A DNA stretch of 64,000 bases from Labia minor (GCA_963082975.1 OY720345.1:7032491-7096490), one strand, 5' to 3'; positions 1 through 12,035 are shown, numbered from the stretch's first letter. Made by a program: numbers and translations. The notes: generated by a model from the letters alone, not told the origin.

Positions 1-178
1 TAAAACTTGAAAATTGATATTCAAATGGTGGTGGTTAAACATTCTTGATTATTTATTTTTTTTGAATGAATTACTCTTTATTTAATTCAATAAATGAAGA
101 TTGTTTATAATATATTATATACTTAGGTAATTATAGTATACACATCATACAATATAATAATATGTGCCAGAAATTATA

Positions 179-760
179 GCTGGAGTGTCTCCACTCGACT
201 ATCTCGCAATTTGAATTGGATTAAATAACATAATATATTATATTTAAATTAAATTTCATTAATTATAAATTATAAATAATAAATATTAAATCAGCGCATG
301 TTTGGCTCTTTGATGATGGCACCATTTCACGTGTTGGCGAGTGAGATTTGCAGTGTTAAAAAATTAATTCTCGTACTTTCAGCGATTCAATCAAGCTGAA
401 ATTTTATCTATAGCAGTTTTATACAATTTTTAATCCTGTGAAAAATATCAAACTTATATCTTTATTTTTACGGTCAATTTATAGGAAAAATAATCAAAAC
501 ACCCTCTTCCAGTTGAGTTACATTTCTCAAAAGTTGATAGAAAACTACGAATTTTGAATAATTTCCATGTATCAAATTTCAGTATTCTAGCTAAAATCGT
601 TTTTGCGTAATCTTGTCTACATACATACATACACACACACAGACAGACATTTTTCTCAACCTTAGTGAAAATCATTCAGGAACCTTCAAAACGTATAAAA
701 ACATCAAAATCTCAACATCAAAAATTTTCGTCATCGCAATACTATCTCTGGCGAGATAGT
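179..760 (-). mobile_element. HINE-A copy (Helentron-like non-autonomous element), near full length
   Basis: On the minus strand the copy begins with the hairpin ACTATCTCgccaGAGATAGT in slightly altered form. It continues through a TG/AC-rich microsatellite at about 630-650 and ends with GCGAGATAGT plus the terminal hairpin TGGAGacaCTCCA at the low-coordinate end. The layout matches the complete copy at 17938-18572. It encodes no protein. A HINE-B copy follows almost at once. Confidence 0.75.
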
Positions 761-765
761 AATAA

Positions 766-1418
766 GTTGACCTGTGGCCAGGTCCGAACCGACCGACTGT
801 TTGAAATAAATTAATTTCCAGCTACAGAAACAATTTCAAATAATTTTAATATATCTATTAATGTAATAAAAAACAGATATGGATACATAAATAATAAATA
901 AAACATTTTTAATTTTATTTTATTTATAATATATATGCAAGACCAGGCTGTGATGTCATGAATGCCTGGATGACGTCATATAATTTTAAATCAAGAAAAA
1001 ACTAATAAATATGATTTTCCCGAGGATAAAACCAATACAAAGTGTATGATTCGTGGTAATATATAAAAAAATCTTCTTTGGTGTGAAAATAACCCTTTCC
1101 TTCCTATCGTCGATCGCTAATACTACCACTTCCGGTTTCCGGATTTGCACCAAAAGTTGATCAATTCATCCCACTGATGCATTAAGTAAATATACCAAAT
1201 TTCATCAAAATCGGTTGAGCCGTTCAGGCTGTACACATCTATACGGACGGACAGACGGACAGACGGACGGACAGACGGACGGACAGACGGACGGACAGAC
1301 ATCATGCTAAAAATACTTTTTTCTGTTTAGAAAATGCATGATTCGTGGAGATATGTAAAAATCTCCACATGTGAAATTTGGTGTGAAAACAATACCTCCC
1401 TTACTATCGTCGGTCGGT
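766..1418 (-). mobile_element. HINE-B copy, full length
   Basis: On the minus strand this runs from ACCGACCGACG at 1418 through a (GTCC/GTCT)n core at 1238-1300 to CGTCGGTCGGT-like sequence and the hairpin ACCTGGCCACAGGT at about 770-783. The 11-bp ends are inverted copies of each other. This is the structure of DINE-1-like Helentron-associated elements. Copies at 2926 and 19287 align over their whole length. Confidence 0.75.
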
Positions 1419-1478
1419 AAAAATGGATAAAATGTCTATTAAGGCGAGATAGTAAAAATGGATAAAATGTCTATTAAG
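1417..1478. repeat. Imperfect tandem duplication at a HINE-A/HINE-B junction
   Basis: A 27-bp unit, starting GTAAAAATGGATAAAATG, occurs at 1417-1443 and again at 1452-1478. The copies are separated by GCGAGATAG, which is the end of the HINE-A element. The duplication therefore arose after or during insertion of the flanking elements. Confidence 0.7.
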
Positions 1479-2925
1479 AAAGATAATATTTATACTACAT
1501 CCTACTTATTCACCTGACGAAATTTCAGCTTTTTAGAACTTTAAATTCAATTCAATATATTATATATAATTATATTTTTCAGTTGTGTGTACTATGATGA
1601 GTTTATTTAAATCAAACACACCTTAAAAAGTTATTCTTATACGCGTATTGAATATGAAAGTTTTCAATTAAGGTTAACTAACGATGACAAATAAAATATC
1701 CTATGCTCAAAGAATTTACAATAAATCTTGGACAAAATCTTCCAAAAACGAAGAAAAAACAACAAATGTAAGAAAGATTAATGTAATGAAATTATAATGA
1801 ATAATAAAGCAAAGGGATGTGTTCACTATAGAATTCTAGAAATCAAATCATTATTTAGAAAAACGAAATAGAAATACTTCCATGTTAGAAAATGATTATT
1901 ATTATTTCCTAGTAAGTATTGAATGAAACAAAAAAGAGTTAATGAGTGTGTCGTACTGCCTGGCTATTAATAGGAATCGATCGACCATCAAGAAATCATG
2001 AATATCAATGAATACTACTACAATTAACTACACTAATTTGCATTTTTAGCCATAGTTACCTATACACAAGAGAAAATACAAATACAAATTAAAAAATAGG
2101 TTTATTTTATGATTTCTTTATAAGAATATCTCTTCTAATTTAATTATATTCTATTATAATATTAGTTCTAAACTAATTTAATTTAAATATATTATATTAT
2201 CCAATTCAAATTGCGAGATAGTCGAGTGGAGACACTCCAGCTAATTTTAAATTTAACAAAATTTAAAAAAAAAACACTATCTATCAAATTTGAGAATAAT
2301 GATCAGATAATTTATAATAAAACTATCTTTTCAGACAATCTTTGGCGCTATTCGGACTTTTCCGGACATACAGACAAACATGAAAAATTCTAAAGTCACT
2401 CTCCATGTGAAGATATTCAAAAATTGATTGACTGACTAACCCTTTATATACGTATATATATATATATATAGAAGAAGAAGATACTTATATACAATATTGA
2501 ATAAAATACAATAAAAAAATATTAATTAAGATATGTAATTTTATTTAAAAGGGTAAAGTTTCATTCCAAAAAAAATATTAAATAAATATTATAATATGAA
2601 TAGTGAAATAATACGAATATATAGTATGTATTCACTTCTCGTATATAATATTATATATAAATTTCATGTTTATTTTTGAGAAAAGATTGAAAAATAAAAA
2701 AATATTGAACAACAAATATGATATTTTTATTTTTAAAATTATTTGATAATAGGATGGCTTGATTGAATTACGTAAAGTTTAGAGAGGTAACGATATAAAA
2801 ATTAATTAAAAAGTTAAAATGGAATGATGGTGGAGTGATGGAGTAATGAAGTTCTTGCTATCAAGAATTTTCGAGTTCACTGGTGTTACATTCTATGTAT
2901 ATTAATCTTTGAGATTTATATTTTT
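1479..2925. other. AT-rich interval with one HINE-A 3' end, no gene
   Basis: The only recognisable element is an orphan HINE-A 3' end at about 2171-2241 (plus), with GCGAGATAGT and the TGGAGACACTCCA hairpin. The rest is low-complexity A+T sequence, including a short TA run near 2455-2470. Confidence 0.5.
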
Positions 2926-3557
2926 ACCGACCGACGATAGTAAGGGAGGTATTGTTTTCACACCAAATTTCACATTTGGAGATTTTTACATATCTCCATG
3001 AATCATGCATTTTCTTAACAGAAAAAAGTATTTTTAGCATGATGTCTGTCCGTCCGTCTGTCCGTCCGTCCGTCCGTATAGATGTGTACAGCCTGAACGG
3101 CTCAACCGATTTTGATGAAATTTGGTATATTTACTTAATGCATCAGTGGGATGAATTGATCAACTTTTCCGGAAACCGGAAGTGGTAGTATTAGCGATCG
3201 ACGATAGGAAGGAAAGGGTTATTTTCACACCAAATTTCACATGAGGAGATTTTTTTATATATCACCACGAATCTCATGCACTTTGTATTGGTTTTATCCT
3301 CGGGAAAATCATATTTATTAGTTTTTTCTTGATTTAAAATTATATGACGTCATCCAGCCATTCATGGCGTCACAGGCTGGGCTTGCATATATATTATAAA
3401 TAAAATAAAATTAAAAATGTTTATATTTATTATTTATGTATCCATATCTGTTTTTTATTACATTAATAGATATATTAAAATTATTTGAAATTGTTTCTGT
3501 AGCTGGAAATTAATTTACTTCAAACCGTCGGTCGGTTCGGACCTGGCCACAGGTCAA
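2926..3557 (+). mobile_element. HINE-B copy, full length
   Basis: The 5' terminus is ACCGACCGACG after a T run, the GTCC/GTCT core is at 3045-3078, and the 3' end has CGTCGGTCGGT and the hairpin ACCTGGCCACAGGT. The 5' terminal block is repeated internally, at about 2930-3015 and 3195-3285. That internal repeat is present in all long copies. Confidence 0.8.
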
Positions 3558-3753
3558 CTTATTTTATTTTTAGAAAAATAAAATAAATAATTAATTATAA
3601 AATTGTTTTTTTTTAAATGTGAATAAACGATTAACAAAGATTTGTGAAAAATGTTATTATTCATGTAGCAGGTGAGGTAAAATTTCGTTTAAAATTATAA
3701 GTCAGTCTCAAAACTTAATTTGTAAAATGAAATCTTTTTTTTTCTCTTTTTTT

Positions 3754-4338
3754 ACTCTCTCGCCAGAGATAGTATTGCGTTCATTCAAATTTTTGATGTC
3801 GAGATTTTGATGGTTTTATACGTTTTGAATGTCCCTGATTCATTTTCACTAAGGTTGAGAAAATATCTTTGAGTGTGTATTTACAAGATTACGCAAAAAC
3901 AGTTTGAGCTAGAATAATGAAATTTGGTGCACGGGTATTATTCAATATTCGTAGTTTTCTATCAACTTTTGAGAAATGTAGCTCATTTGGAAGAGGACCA
4001 TTACTTACCACGTTTTCATTTTTTTCCCTCTAAACTGACCTTAAAAATAAAGATATATGTTTGATAGATTTTTATATGATTAAAAATTTTATAAAACTGC
4101 TATATATAGAATTTCAGCTTGATTGAATCGCTGAAAGTACCGGAATTAATTTTTGAACACGTGCCAATACAAGACGTGGGTGGTGCTATCTTCAAAGAGT
4201 CAAGCAAGCACTGGTTTAATAAATATATATTTATTAATTTTAATTAAATAATTTATAATTAATTAAATTTAATTTTAATATAATATATGTTATTTAATCC
4301 AATTAAAATGTGCGAGATAGTCGAGTGGTGACACTTTC
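3754..4338 (+). mobile_element. HINE-A copy, diverged
   Basis: It starts with the hairpin CTCTCGCCAGAGATAGTATTG and ends with GCGAGATAGTCGAGTGGTGACAC. The microsatellite core is reduced to a few TG units at about 3870. Substitutions in the terminal hairpin suggest an older insertion than the copy at 17938. Confidence 0.75.
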
Positions 4339-4873
4339 TAAAATTTTTTCTTTCTAAATTAAACCCTTAAAAACAAAATATCTTATCACAATACACAATT
4401 CAATTCTTTTACCTCACAATTTTTTTAAATGAATTATTAATTTAATAATAAATTTATTGGAATTTGAGAGTTTCTAAAGATCTCTCAGGTTATTATCTCC
4501 ACCTATTTTTGTATAAACTTAATTCATTTCTTAATACTATTTCAATATTTCAACAAATTCTTTAAATATTTTTTAGTCTCCTCTCTCTCTCTCTTTCTCC
4601 TTATATATATATATAAAGTATATTTTTGAAGTAATTAAGAAAAGATTTAATTAAGAATTCAGTGATGATAATAAAAATTATGATTAAAGATTAGAGAAAA
4701 AAAAATCTTTCAATTTGTAATAATAAATATAATCCAAAAAAAAGATAAAAGAATTGATTAATTAAAAAATAATTAAACAAGATTATTCATTTATTTGTGT
4801 TTTATATAATTCATTTTTTAATACAATTGTATCTACTGAAGAATACATTGCTTTATATATGTACCATATATAT
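4339..4873. other. AT-rich intergenic interval, nothing recognised
   Basis: Low-complexity A+T sequence with a short CT-rich run near 4578-4596 and TA runs. There is no credible open frame and no recognisable repeat terminus. Confidence 0.5.
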
Positions 4874-5390
4874 AAAAACACGAGGGGAGGTTAATAAGCC
4901 CGTGACTTTTTGAATTTCCTGTCTCTTAAATGAAATGGCAACACTGCTCTTGTCAACAGGCAACTATCAGCTGACTCCTGTCGGAATGTGAGCCAGCTTG
5001 GTCTTTCAAGTTTTTTTTTGACATCACAGACATGATTATAGAAGAAAATGGAAAAATTTGAATTTCCATGAAAATTCATGAAATGGAATACAAATTGCTC
5101 CCTCATCCTCCCTATTCTCCAGATTTAGTGATTATCTCAATTTTTCCAAACCTGACTCCAAAATGACTCGGCCGAAAGTGATTTGACTCCAACGATGAAA
5201 TCATCTCACAAACAAATCATCGATAAATCTTATTTTTTAGAAGGGATAAAAAAAATTGGAGAAACGTTGGACGAAGGATATAGAAGAGCTCAAAGGATAC
5301 TACGTTGAAAAATAAAATAATTTTTGATTTAAAAATCTGTGTTTCATTCAAAAAATCACGGACTTATTGACCTGCCTTTGTATATAATAT
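4874..5390 (+). mobile_element. Mariner-type element, internally deleted, with C-terminal transposase remnant
   Basis: The termini are inverted copies. The left reads GAGGTTAATAAGCCCGTGAC, and the reverse complement of the right reads CAGGTCAATAAGTCCGTGAT. Between them, plus-strand translation of 5095-5300 gives PHPPYSPDLV followed by frame-broken sequence including EGIKKIGETLDEGYRRA. This resembles the region around the third catalytic aspartate and the C-terminus of mariner DD34D transposases. The N-terminal DNA-binding part is missing, and several stops and frameshifts are present. It is a dead copy. Confidence 0.65.
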
Positions 5391-5788
5391 ATGACATGAA
5401 CACCCTTATAGTGTTGATAGATTATATCAAAGTTAGACTAAGTGTGTTTAAAATAAACTTTGATTACAAAATCCGATAAGGCGTTATTATCGACTAACGA
5501 AATGAGGCTAAGTATACGTATATATATAGGACATTACATAAATAATATCTATGATAAAAATATTAATTCTTATTTATACAACTATTGTAGTATTTTGATG
5601 CATTTGATAAACTAGTATGAATTTGATAAACTATACTATTATGTATTATTAAATTTATTAATCTTTAATTAAATACAAAAGAAAATTTAATTAATTAAAG
5701 CTCTTTTTACAAAATTTCAATTAGGGTGCAATATCTCTTATCAATATGGAAAACAAATCGGTGCCGAAATTATTAGTATTAATTGTTA

Positions 5789-6058
5789 TTTTGTAAATAA
5801 AACCACATATTGATATTTGTTATTGTAAATTTATTCAAAAAATACAAGAAATACAGACGATTCGATTGCAGAAGTAGCAATACACAAAGTTTCGATTGCT
5901 ACTTCTGCAATTGTTATTTGCATTGTAAATTTATTCAAAAAATACAAAAAATACAGAACGTTTCGATTGCAGAAGTAGCAATCGAAACTTTGTGTATTGC
6001 TACTTCTGCATTTACAATAACAAATATCAATATGTGGTATTATTTACAAAATTCCCTT
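5789..6058. repeat. Fold-back (long inverted repeat) element
   Basis: Arms at 5789-5830 and 6010-6058 are inverted copies (TTTTGTAAATAAAACCACAT against ATGTGGTATTATTTACAAAA). The interior contains nested palindromes built on GATTGCAGAAGTAGCAATC. The same unit recurs at 35239-35585. The single open frame across it only reflects the repeat. No transposase is visible. Confidence 0.75.
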
Positions 6059-7132
6059 ATAATTGTTATTTTCTTTAGGCGCTGCATTCCGTTTTCTGTC
6101 TCACTAATGTTAGTTCCATGAACTCTTACAATTAGCTACAAAAAGGTTTATTAACCAATAATTTATTGTTTCGAACTCTTTCTAGTATCATGAATAGTAT
6201 GTTAAATGAAAGTAAAAAGAAGAAAGAAGTTTTGCAATAAATCATCATATATTAAAGTAAAATATAAGCAAGTATTTGAAAAATAAATTTAAAGAAAATT
6301 GATAAAAATAATAAATAAATAGTGAATTGATATTAATAGCTTTAAAAAAAATTATCTTAAGCATTTTCCTTTTTTCAAGGAGATATAAATTTATATATAA
6401 CTAGCTGCTTAGAGTGCCTTCAGCTCTTCACACCTAGTCGGGGGCTCCCCTGTACCCCCGAGTGGTACATAATAATTGGTTGAAAGTAGTAAAAGGTTTT
6501 CATCCATTTTGTTTCAATCCGTATATTACATAAAACATTCATTTCTTTTTGTGTTCTTATTTAAAATATATTTTAATTTAATCAGTAAATTAATTATATA
6601 TTATATTAGTTGACAAATGTGACAAGCAAAGAAATTGAAACGCAAAAGATTGAAAAATATTGTAAGATATAAGAGGTACTAGATGTGACGTCACAAATGA
6701 CGACAAAAATAATTAAAAGTAAGAAAAAAATTATTTTTTCACTTTTCTCAAAAAGTATTTATTGTTTTCCAATGAATTTCACGCTATTAATAGATTAGTC
6801 CGAGGCTGTGGTAGAATTGTCTTTTAAATATATAGATAATAGTAAATATATATATTAGGACAATTCATAAAGAGAGTTCTTTAAAAACCAAAAAATAATT
6901 TTTTAAAAGCAAAAATATGATTAATCTTTTGATATTAAATTTTTGAAAACCCCCAGGAAATCGGATGGGACTTCTGACCAGTAGTACCAAGTTCACTCAA
7001 ATTTATGAATATAGGGGCAGCAATTTATTCTATTATCTGGAATACCGTAAATGGTAGAGCGGGCACTGGATTGGGATGGGAATATCGGAGTAGAAATAGT
7101 AGTAGGTTAATAAGTTAGTAAATGTTTATCTC
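6059..7132. other. AT-rich interval with one GC-rich repeat patch
   Basis: No gene seen. At 6402-6470 a short GC-rich patch beginning ACTAGCTGCTTAGAGTGCC and including CACACCTAGTCGGGGGCTCC matches a related patch at 9251-9340. It belongs to a dispersed repeat of unknown class. Confidence 0.45.
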
Positions 7133-7141
7133 TTATAGTAA

Positions 7142-7429
7142 GAAGACGCCATTGGGTGTGCGGGTAGCGAACCTACCTCACATTCACATGGTCCCGGGTT
7201 CAAGTACCGGGCCTGGCAAGAGAATTTCCCTAGCTGGGGTCTATGGGACGGAGACAACCCAGCCTCCGGGAACAACATTGGGGAAAAGCTACTTGATAGC
7301 GCCTCCGATCAAGAAAATCAAGGTAAAGGTTGAGAGGACCCGTTCTACGGATCAAAGGACACCTCATTGATATAACCGGTTTGATAGGTGTTGTCCTTGC
7401 GTAGGACGTACAAAGTCAGAGGTTTTTTT
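7142..7429 (+). mobile_element. tRNA-derived SINE, family 1, full length
   Basis: The 288-bp insert is flanked by the target duplication TTATAGTAA (7133-7141 and 7430-7438). The head resembles a tRNA. It has a B-box-like GGGTTCAAGTACCGG, and an A-box-like TAGC motif that is clearer in the copy at 47899. The body contains CCTAGCTGGGGTCTATGGG, and the 3' end has a T run. It is non-coding; the 82-codon open frame through it is incidental. Other copies are 47899-48170 and a 3' fragment at 29037-29165. Confidence 0.8.
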
Positions 7430-8157
7430 TTATAGTAATAGATTAGAAATATATATGTAGAACAAATTAAAATAAATAATTTATTTCATTTTTGTTTGAA
7501 TCCTGATGTTTCTTTATTTATAAAAATTATAACTAAGTAAGTAAAAGTAAAATGAAAAAGAAAAATTGCCTGAATCGTTGATGAAATGTGCGATTGTGGG
7601 CTTTGAGTTGAAAGAAAAGAGACAAAAGACAACATCACAAGCGGTCTTTTCTTTTTTACTTCTTCCCCCATTCATTATAATATATTTGTATAATAAACTT
7701 TTAACATTATTTATTTTTAACGGAGAATTTTTTTTTATACGTAAAAACAGAATTAATGATTATACGTTTTATTTTCAAAATATTTTACCGGAAGACTTTT
7801 CTATTATGATTATTTATTGCTTTTTCTTTATTAATAGATATTATTTATAATATAATAAGAAAATGGCGTCACACCAGGCCACCTACTAGCAACACATTAC
7901 CAGTGTGTCAGCAGTATTTATTTATCTGAGAGATATCGATTCCATAATAATAATAATAATAATATTATACTATATATATATATATATACTCCTTCGGTGC
8001 TCTTAAATAAATTTCTGTGTATTTTATTTTTGTTTTTCTTTTTTAAATTAAATATCGATAAAAGTTATAGTATATGTTCAAATGGGAGTATATATTATAA
8101 AAATAATTTGGTAAAATTTAAATGGAATCGCTTCAGTCAATTTCCCAGATAGATAGT
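7430..8157. other. AT-rich interval, no gene recognised
   Basis: Contains simple repeats ((TAA)n near 7948-7965, (TA)n near 7972-7990). Open frames here are short and lack any known motif. Confidence 0.45.
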
Positions 8158-8522
8158 TGTGTTAAAAAATTAATTCCGGTACTTTCAACGATTCAATCAA
8201 GCTGAAATTTTATATATAGCAGTATTATACAATTTTTAATCATGTGAAAAACTATCAAACATATATCTTTATTTTTACGGTCAGTTTAGAGAAAAAAAAT
8301 GAAAACGTGGAAATTTGATAGAAATGTACGAATTTTGAATAATGCCCGTATACCAAATTTCATTATTCTAGCTCAAACTGTTTTTGCGAAATCACACACA
8401 CACAGACAGACATTTTTCTCAACCTTAGTGAAAATGACTCAGGGACCTTCAAAACGTATAAAACCATCAAAATCTCGACATGGAAAATTTTCATGATCTC
8501 AATACTATTCTGGCGAGATAGT
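8158..8522 (-). mobile_element. HINE-A copy lacking its 3' third
   Basis: On the minus strand it starts at the ACTATCTCGCC end at 8522, has a short AC/TG core at 8393-8403, and stops within the region that reads GTTAAAAAATTAATTCCGG on plus. The 3' inverted repeat and terminal hairpin are missing. Confidence 0.7.
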
Positions 8523-9250
8523 AAAAATTCAACACAAATACTAAATCAATAATTCTAATTGAAATATTAATGATACACAATTTACTTTTTTTTTCTATAA
8601 AATTTTCTTTTATTTATTCCAAATCCAATTTTAATGATTATCTCGAAATGTCACATACTTTCTTGTTCTCAATGATAACATAATTGAATATGTAATCATC
8701 TAAAAAGTTAATAAATGAATTAATTAAAAATTTTGAATTTAAATAATAATTTTCAAGAGTTTGATGACAGATAATATTATTATAATGATAATATGATAAT
8801 ATGTTAATATGATTGAAAAATTATGTTTTATATTTTTTAAAAGAAAAGTTTGCTACTAATTTGTAATTAGGACTTAATATTAATCAAATTTGATGATAGA
8901 TATTCATTAAATGTAGTTGAATAGTAAAGATGTCCTAAAAAAGAATTTTGTCATAAAATTTATGTTCAAAACTTTAAATTCAAAGCTTACTACAGATAAT
9001 AAAAATTAATCTAAACATTTGTAGTTCGTAGGAATCTTAGTCATTCTCTTTCAAACCATCAAAGAATTAATATCTGTAATGCAAATTTTAATTTTATTTT
9101 CCCAATTAGGATGTAGTAAAAGGATTGTTTATCTTTCAGGATAAAATGTTATGAAGTATGAACTTATACAAATACTATTTATGTTATTATTTCTAAGATG
9201 ACCTTTTCCACAAATGGATTCAATTATTCGAGTATTCAAAAATATTATTG
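8523..9250. other. AT-rich interval, no gene recognised
   Basis: Plain A+T-rich sequence with no repeat termini or coding signal that I can identify. Confidence 0.45.
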
Positions 9251-9560
9251 ACTAGCTGATCAGAGCGCCTTCGGCGCTCTTCACACCTAGACGGGGGCTC
9301 CGCCCCCTGTACCCCCCCCCCCCCCCGAGTGTCCCTATTCTGAGCTATAACAATCTAACTCCTACCCTATCCTATCTCTCTCACGTTCCTTCCTACATTG
9401 TCCACCCTGTTCACAATAGGTCTTCCAAACGGACGTTTTCCAATCGAACTCCCACCAATATATTTTTGATCCCCTTTGATAATAATTTCCCGATTGCAAC
9501 CTCGATTTAAATTCTTTGCAAATATTATTCTCTCTGATACTAATTATTTTGTCTTATCAA
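9251..9560. repeat. GC-rich hairpin patch and flanking pyrimidine-rich segment, unclassified repeat
   Basis: It begins ACTAGCTGATCAGAGCGCC. The palindrome GAGCGCCttcGGCGCTC is followed by CACACCTAGACGGGGGCTCC and a C run, and then a moderately GC-rich, stop-rich segment. The start aligns with 6402-6470. It looks like one end of a dispersed element, but the class is unknown. Confidence 0.45.
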
Positions 9561-9564
9561 TTCG

Positions 9565-10273
9565 TTGAGCCGTTCAAGCTGTACAGACCAGGCTGTGACG
9601 TCATGAATGGCTGGATGACGTCATATAATTTTAAATTAAGAAAAAAACTAATAAAGATGATTTTTCTCGAGAATAAAACCAATACAAAGTGCATGATTCG
9701 TGGAGATATGTAAAAATCTCCACATGTGAAATTTGGTGTGAAAAAAATACCTCCCTTACTATCGTCGGTCGGTAAAAAAGTATTTTTAGCATGATGTGTC
9801 TGTCCGTCCGTCCGTCCGTATAGATGTGTACAGCTTGAACGGCTCAACGGATTTTGATGAAATTTGGTATATTTACTTAATGCAACAGTAGGATGAATTG
9901 ATCAACTTTTGGTGCAAATCCGGAAACCGGAAGTGGTAGTATTAGCGATCGACAATAGGAAGGGAAGTGTTATTTTCACACCAAATTTCACATGAAGAGA
10001 TTTTTTACATATCTCCACGAATCATGCACTTTGTATTGGTTTTATCCTCGGGAAAAATCATCTTCATTTGTTTTTTCTTAATTTAAAATTATATGACGTC
10101 ACAGCCAGCTCCTTATATATTATAAATAAAATAAAATTAAAAATATTTATGTTCTATCCATATCTGTTTTTTATTACATTAATAGATACATTTAAATTAT
10201 TTGAAATTGTTTCGGTAGCTGGAAATTAATTTACTTCAAACCGTCGGTCGCTTCAGACCTGGCCAGAGGTCAA
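9565..10273. mobile_element. Rearranged HINE-B: inverted head-to-head halves
   Basis: Positions 9565-9773 are HINE-B in minus orientation, ending with the 5' terminus CGTCGGTCGGT. Positions 9774-10273 are HINE-B in plus orientation, entering directly before the (GTCC)n core and running to the 3' hairpin. Within the minus half, the 3' block is joined to the 5' block at the shared motif GCATGATTCGTGGAGAT. This suggests recombination between the two internal copies of that block. Confidence 0.7.
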
Positions 10274-11587
10274 CATATTAATATTAAATAATGATATTTT
10301 GTTTTGTCTGTGTATGTGTCTATGCGTGAATATAGGAAGCTCGCTGATCTATCTAAACATCTAAACTATGAGACATGAAACTTTATTCAACATAAACTCC
10401 TTTTTTTAGATTCTCTTATTGACTCTAGTAATTAATAATTAATTTTAAGTTGATTAAATATATAACGCTATTGGATGATTTGTACAATATCTAATTAATA
10501 TATTTTTAATAATAAGTTATGAGGATATTGATTCTTAAATTTTCTTTTTATAAGAAAATACTTGTAGATAGATGATCCAGCGAACTTTGTACCACTTATC
10601 TAAAAATGGGATTGAATTTGCAAAGCTGGGATTCCAATATAGTTTTCCTTCGAATAATAACAATCATAAATAATTGAGTTGACTGTAGGAGTTTAGATTA
10701 TAATTCAGAATACCACAATGCTGAAATACAAAATAAATTAAAAGCGAACTGTGTAAATGTTATTATATAAACCAGATCAACTACTATTATATATTAACAA
10801 GTAGAGATTTGCTGATAAAGGCAACCAAAGTAATAATAATATAGATAACCAAGAACTCTTAATTTAAAAATTTTTAAAAAAACAACAGAGCTAATATATA
10901 TATGTATATTAATCAAAGCAAAATAATCGAATTATAGTGTGACTGTTTTGAAAAGAAAAAAATATTTAAATAAGATGAACTACATCATAAATGATGATAA
11001 AATTTGTGTTATTATAAAATATGGCCTTACAAGAGAAGAATATTTTATTTTTTTAAATTGTGCCCTGTGAAAGATCTGTATATTTAAACATTATAAAGTT
11101 TACTTAAAATAAAGTTAAGAGCTATTAGCTAAAATTATAAATAAATGATAGTACACAAAAACTGGCAAGAAACTTGTTAGATCAAGGATGATTATATCAT
11201 GGAATGTGAGGAAGTTAGGAGAGAATAGGTGTAGGATAGAACATTAGAGATAGAATAGAGATAAAATAGATTATGAAAGATTTAGCTTAAAAATATTTTT
11301 TTGATTTAAATGCAAGGAATAACAATATTCGTTTAACTTTATAAATGATAGGAATGTTGACAATCCATTGTAGTTAAGATGAATTTACATAAATAAAATT
11401 CTAATGTATGAATTATGTTATTTTTTTTCTTTAATCTACAATGGACTTCCTAGGCTAGATAAATTAACAGATAACTTTCATTATTATGTATCAGAAACAT
11501 TCGAATTTTAGAAAATTTTATATTACAATATTCCAATACCAAATATAATAAAATTAATTTCAAAAATAAATCAAAATCATAAGTAAT
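10274..11587. other. AT-rich interval, no gene recognised
   Basis: About 1.3 kb without open frames above 60 codons or recognisable repeats. No CG-rich patch or splice-bounded coding block was found. Confidence 0.45.
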
Positions 11588-11597
11588 ATAATTAAAT

Positions 11598-12035
11598 ACA
11601 GGCAGCTTAGCCGAGAGTGTATAGTGGCAATTTTCTACACACGAAGTCAGCGTTCGATTTCAACTAAAAACAAATTTTTTTAATAAATTCAATTTAAGAT
11701 CAGCTGCCTCCCGCTCCAGGAACTGACAAGCCTGGTTCTATATAACCCTACACCAGCAGGATTACTTCAAAAATAAGCAACCGCACGCAACAATGGATCG
11801 TGATGAGAAGAACAATAATACTCCAGGTGGTACACAATCCACCCATCACTAGACGGCAACCAGGAGTTATTCTGGAGAACCCGGATCTTCTCGAGCACAC
11901 GAAAAGAAGAATGAAGAATGAAGTTAACATCTAAGGAACATTCATAAGAACAACTAGAAATAATGTAAGAAAATTCTACAGAAAAATGGGAGCTTTGTGT
12001 GTTCCTAGATGGTCCAAACGCTAATAATAGTAATA
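11598..12035 (+). mobile_element. tRNA-derived SINE, family 2, long copy
   Basis: It is flanked by ATAATTAAAT (11588-11597 and 12036-12045). The head, GGCAGCTTAGCCGAGAGTG followed by GCGTTCGATTTCAA, is a decayed tRNA-like promoter. The body contains CTCCAGGAACTGACAAGCC, and the tail has GGGAGCTTTGTGTG then (TAA)n. Copies are at 23619-24117 and 30912-31198. It is non-coding. Confidence 0.75.

Noticed and set aside
1123-1305. Open frames through the (GTCC)n core of HINE-B, also at 2952-3188, 9557-9847 and 19199-19546
   Set aside because: The repeated VRPSVRPSVR peptide is a translation of the microsatellite and shifts frame between copies.
3045-3078. Regularly spaced short repeats resembling a CRISPR array
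   Set aside because: They are a simple tetranucleotide microsatellite without spacers, in a eukaryotic genome.
5810-6121. 103-codon open frame
   Set aside because: It is a read-through of the fold-back repeat. Repeated peptide segments mirror the nested palindromes.
7122-7370. 82-codon open frame
   Set aside because: Lies inside SINE family 1. The related copy at 47899 does not keep the frame.
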